Origin: Acidobacteria bacterium UBA6911
GTDB lineage: Bacteria; Acidobacteriota; UBA6911
Length of the DNA: 13,498 nt
Assembly (NCBI GenBank): GCA_002451015.1
Contig: DKBB01000392.1
Coordinates: 1 to 13,498 of the forward strand
Direction of reading: 5' to 3'
Each line of letters starts with the position of its first letter. Position 1 is the first letter of the stretch. A program made the position numbers and the translations under genes. Below the pieces are notes generated by a model that had not been told where the DNA came from, searched no databases, and was given only the letters and a program-made list of their open reading frames with translations. Below, piece after piece: positions 12,449 through 13,498 of this stretch.

Positions 12449-13498
12449 TTAAGCGATCGTGACCTCAGGACACAGATAGACATCCTGTATCGCGTTGAGC
12501 AGGGCGACACCCTCTGCCATCGGCCTCTGGAAAGCCTTGCGCCCCGATATCAGCCCCATGCCGCCCGCACGCTTGTTGATGACGGCGGTTTTCACGGCTT
12601 CGGCCAGATCGCCTGCACCGGAACTGGCTCCGCCGGAATTGATCAATCCGCAGCGGCCCATGTAGCAGTTGATGACCTGGTAGCGCGTCAAATCGATGGG
12701 GTGTTCCGACGAAAGCTCGGAATACACCTTCTTGTGTGTTTTTCCGAACTTCAACGCCTCGTAGCCGCCGTTGCATTCGGGAAGCTTTTGCTTGATGATA
12801 TCCGCCTCGATGGTAACGCCGAGATGGTTCGCCTGGCCTGTCAGATCGGCCGCCGTATGATAATCGACGCCGTCTTTCTTGAATGCGGAATTCCTCAGGT
12901 AGCACCAGAGGATCGTCGCCATCCCGAGTTCGTGGGCTTCGTGGAAGGCGGCGGAGATTTCCTGGATCTGCCGCTTCGATTCTTCGGAGCCGAAATAGAT
13001 CGTGGCGCCGACCGCGGTTGCTCCAAGCTCGTATGCCTGCTGGACATTGGCGAAGAGAATCTGGTCGTAACTGTTCGGGTAGGAAATGAATTCGTTGTGG
13101 TTGATCTTGACCACAAACGGAATCCTGTGGGCATATTTCCGGCACACCGACCCGAGAACGCCCAGGGTGGACGCTACCGCGTTGCACCCGCCCTCAATGG
13201 CGAGTTTTACGATGTTCTCCCCGTCAAAATAGATGGGATTGGGCGCAAACGAAGCGCCGCCCGAATGTTCGATTCCCTGATCCACCGGCAGGATGGAAAC
13301 GTAGCCGGTTCCGCCCAACCTGCCGTGATCGAACAAATTCTGAAGGCTCTTCAGGACCTGAGGATTCCGGTCGCTGCCGCTCCAAACCCTTTCGATAAAA
13401 TCGGGACCGGGCAGATTGAGCTGATCTCCGGATACCGTTTTGCTTTTATGATCGAGCAGGTATTTTGCCTGTTTCTCGCCAAGCAATTTGGTAAGGCT
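12449..13498 (-). CDS. fbaB: Class I fructose-bisphosphate aldolase, FbaB/DhnA family (5' end at window edge)
   Basis: Reversible cleavage of fructose 1,6-bisphosphate to dihydroxyacetone phosphate and glyceraldehyde 3-phosphate in glycolysis/gluconeogenesis, through a Schiff base and without metal. The sequence follows E. coli FbaB almost throughout: [77 protein letters not shown] and [20 protein letters not shown]. The lysine pair in EADIIKQK is where the family's Schiff-base lysine lies. INSGGASSG and ISGRKAF are the expected phosphate-binding loops. The frame is open to the last base of the window: a TTG at 13486 could be read as a start, but the four preceding codons (S-L-T-K) align with the E. 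coli N-terminus, so the true start is probably a few codons beyond the edge. Confidence 0.95.
   Translation of the reverse strand, partial: SLTKLLGEKQAKYLLDHKSKTVSGDQLNLPGPDFIERVWSGSDRNPQVLKSLQNLFDHGRLGGTGYVSILPVDQGIEHSGGASFAPNPIYFDGENIVKLAIEGGCNAVASTLGVLGSVCRKYAHRIPFVVKINHNEFISYPNSYDQILFANVQQAYELGATAVGATIYFGSEESKRQIQEISAAFHEAHELGMATILWCYLRNSAFKKDGVDYHTAADLTGQANHLGVTIEADIIKQKLPECNGGYEALKFGKTHKKVYSELSSEHPIDLTRYQVINCYMGRCGLINSGGASSGAGDLAEAVKTAVINKRAGGMGLISGRKAFQRPMAEGVALLNAIQDVYLCPEVTIA

Noticed and set aside
12465..13187. 240-codon minus-strand frame overlapping the aldolase
   Set aside because: It is a shifted-frame shadow of fbaB, arginine- and proline-rich as expected from GC-rich codons read out of frame.

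Overview
The window looks like chromosomal DNA from a moderate-GC, Gram-negative-type, probably anaerobic or facultative bacterium. Acidobacteriota or a related lineage fits best. The main clue is the protein at 3542-4564, which has the whole layout of the 'VWFA-related Acidobacterial domain' family. A periplasmic/extracellular cytochrome c with at least 20 heme motifs, a class I (FbaB-type) aldolase and a selenocysteine tRNA are compatible with this. No rRNA, CRISPR array, complete insertion sequence or intact prophage is visible.

Left part (1-3541): a minus-strand unit encodes a membrane-anchored TPR protein (2362-1784) followed by a giant multiheme cytochrome c (1630 to beyond base 1). The cytochrome is not a single short ORF because it runs off the window. 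Between the two lies a strong ribosome binding site that serves only an 18-codon leader ORF. About 160-200 bp upstream of the TPR gene is a perfect TGTGA-N6-TCACA site placed exactly 21 bp from a TACAAT -10 box, the spacing of a class II Crp-type promoter. The rest of 2.4-3.5 kb is AT-rich and holds what looks like a frame-shifted gene remnant in front of the secreted VWA protein.

Middle part (4565-7888): two PAP2-family membrane phosphatases/phosphotransferases are divergently arranged. The leftward one is coupled by an ATGA overlap to an unrecognised 72-aa protein. The rightward one is followed after 45 bp by a radical SAM enzyme with extra C-terminal cysteines. This set could be an uncharacterised lipid- or headgroup-modifying cluster (inference).

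Island scar (7889-8776): a small XRE-type DNA-binding protein, the broken C-terminal end of a tyrosine recombinase, and tRNA-Sec (anticodon UCA) with its own promoter. The recombinase frame ends 8 bp from the CCA end of the tRNA, the classic arrangement of an element integrated into selC that has since decayed.

Right part (8777-13498): a PAS-PAS-PP2C (RsbU/SpoIIE-type) signalling phosphatase and proC (proline synthesis) read rightward. A polyprenyl-phosphate-type family 2 glycosyltransferase and a class I fructose-bisphosphate aldolase (cut at the right edge) read leftward. A long near-perfect palindrome lies between the convergent proC and glycosyltransferase genes.
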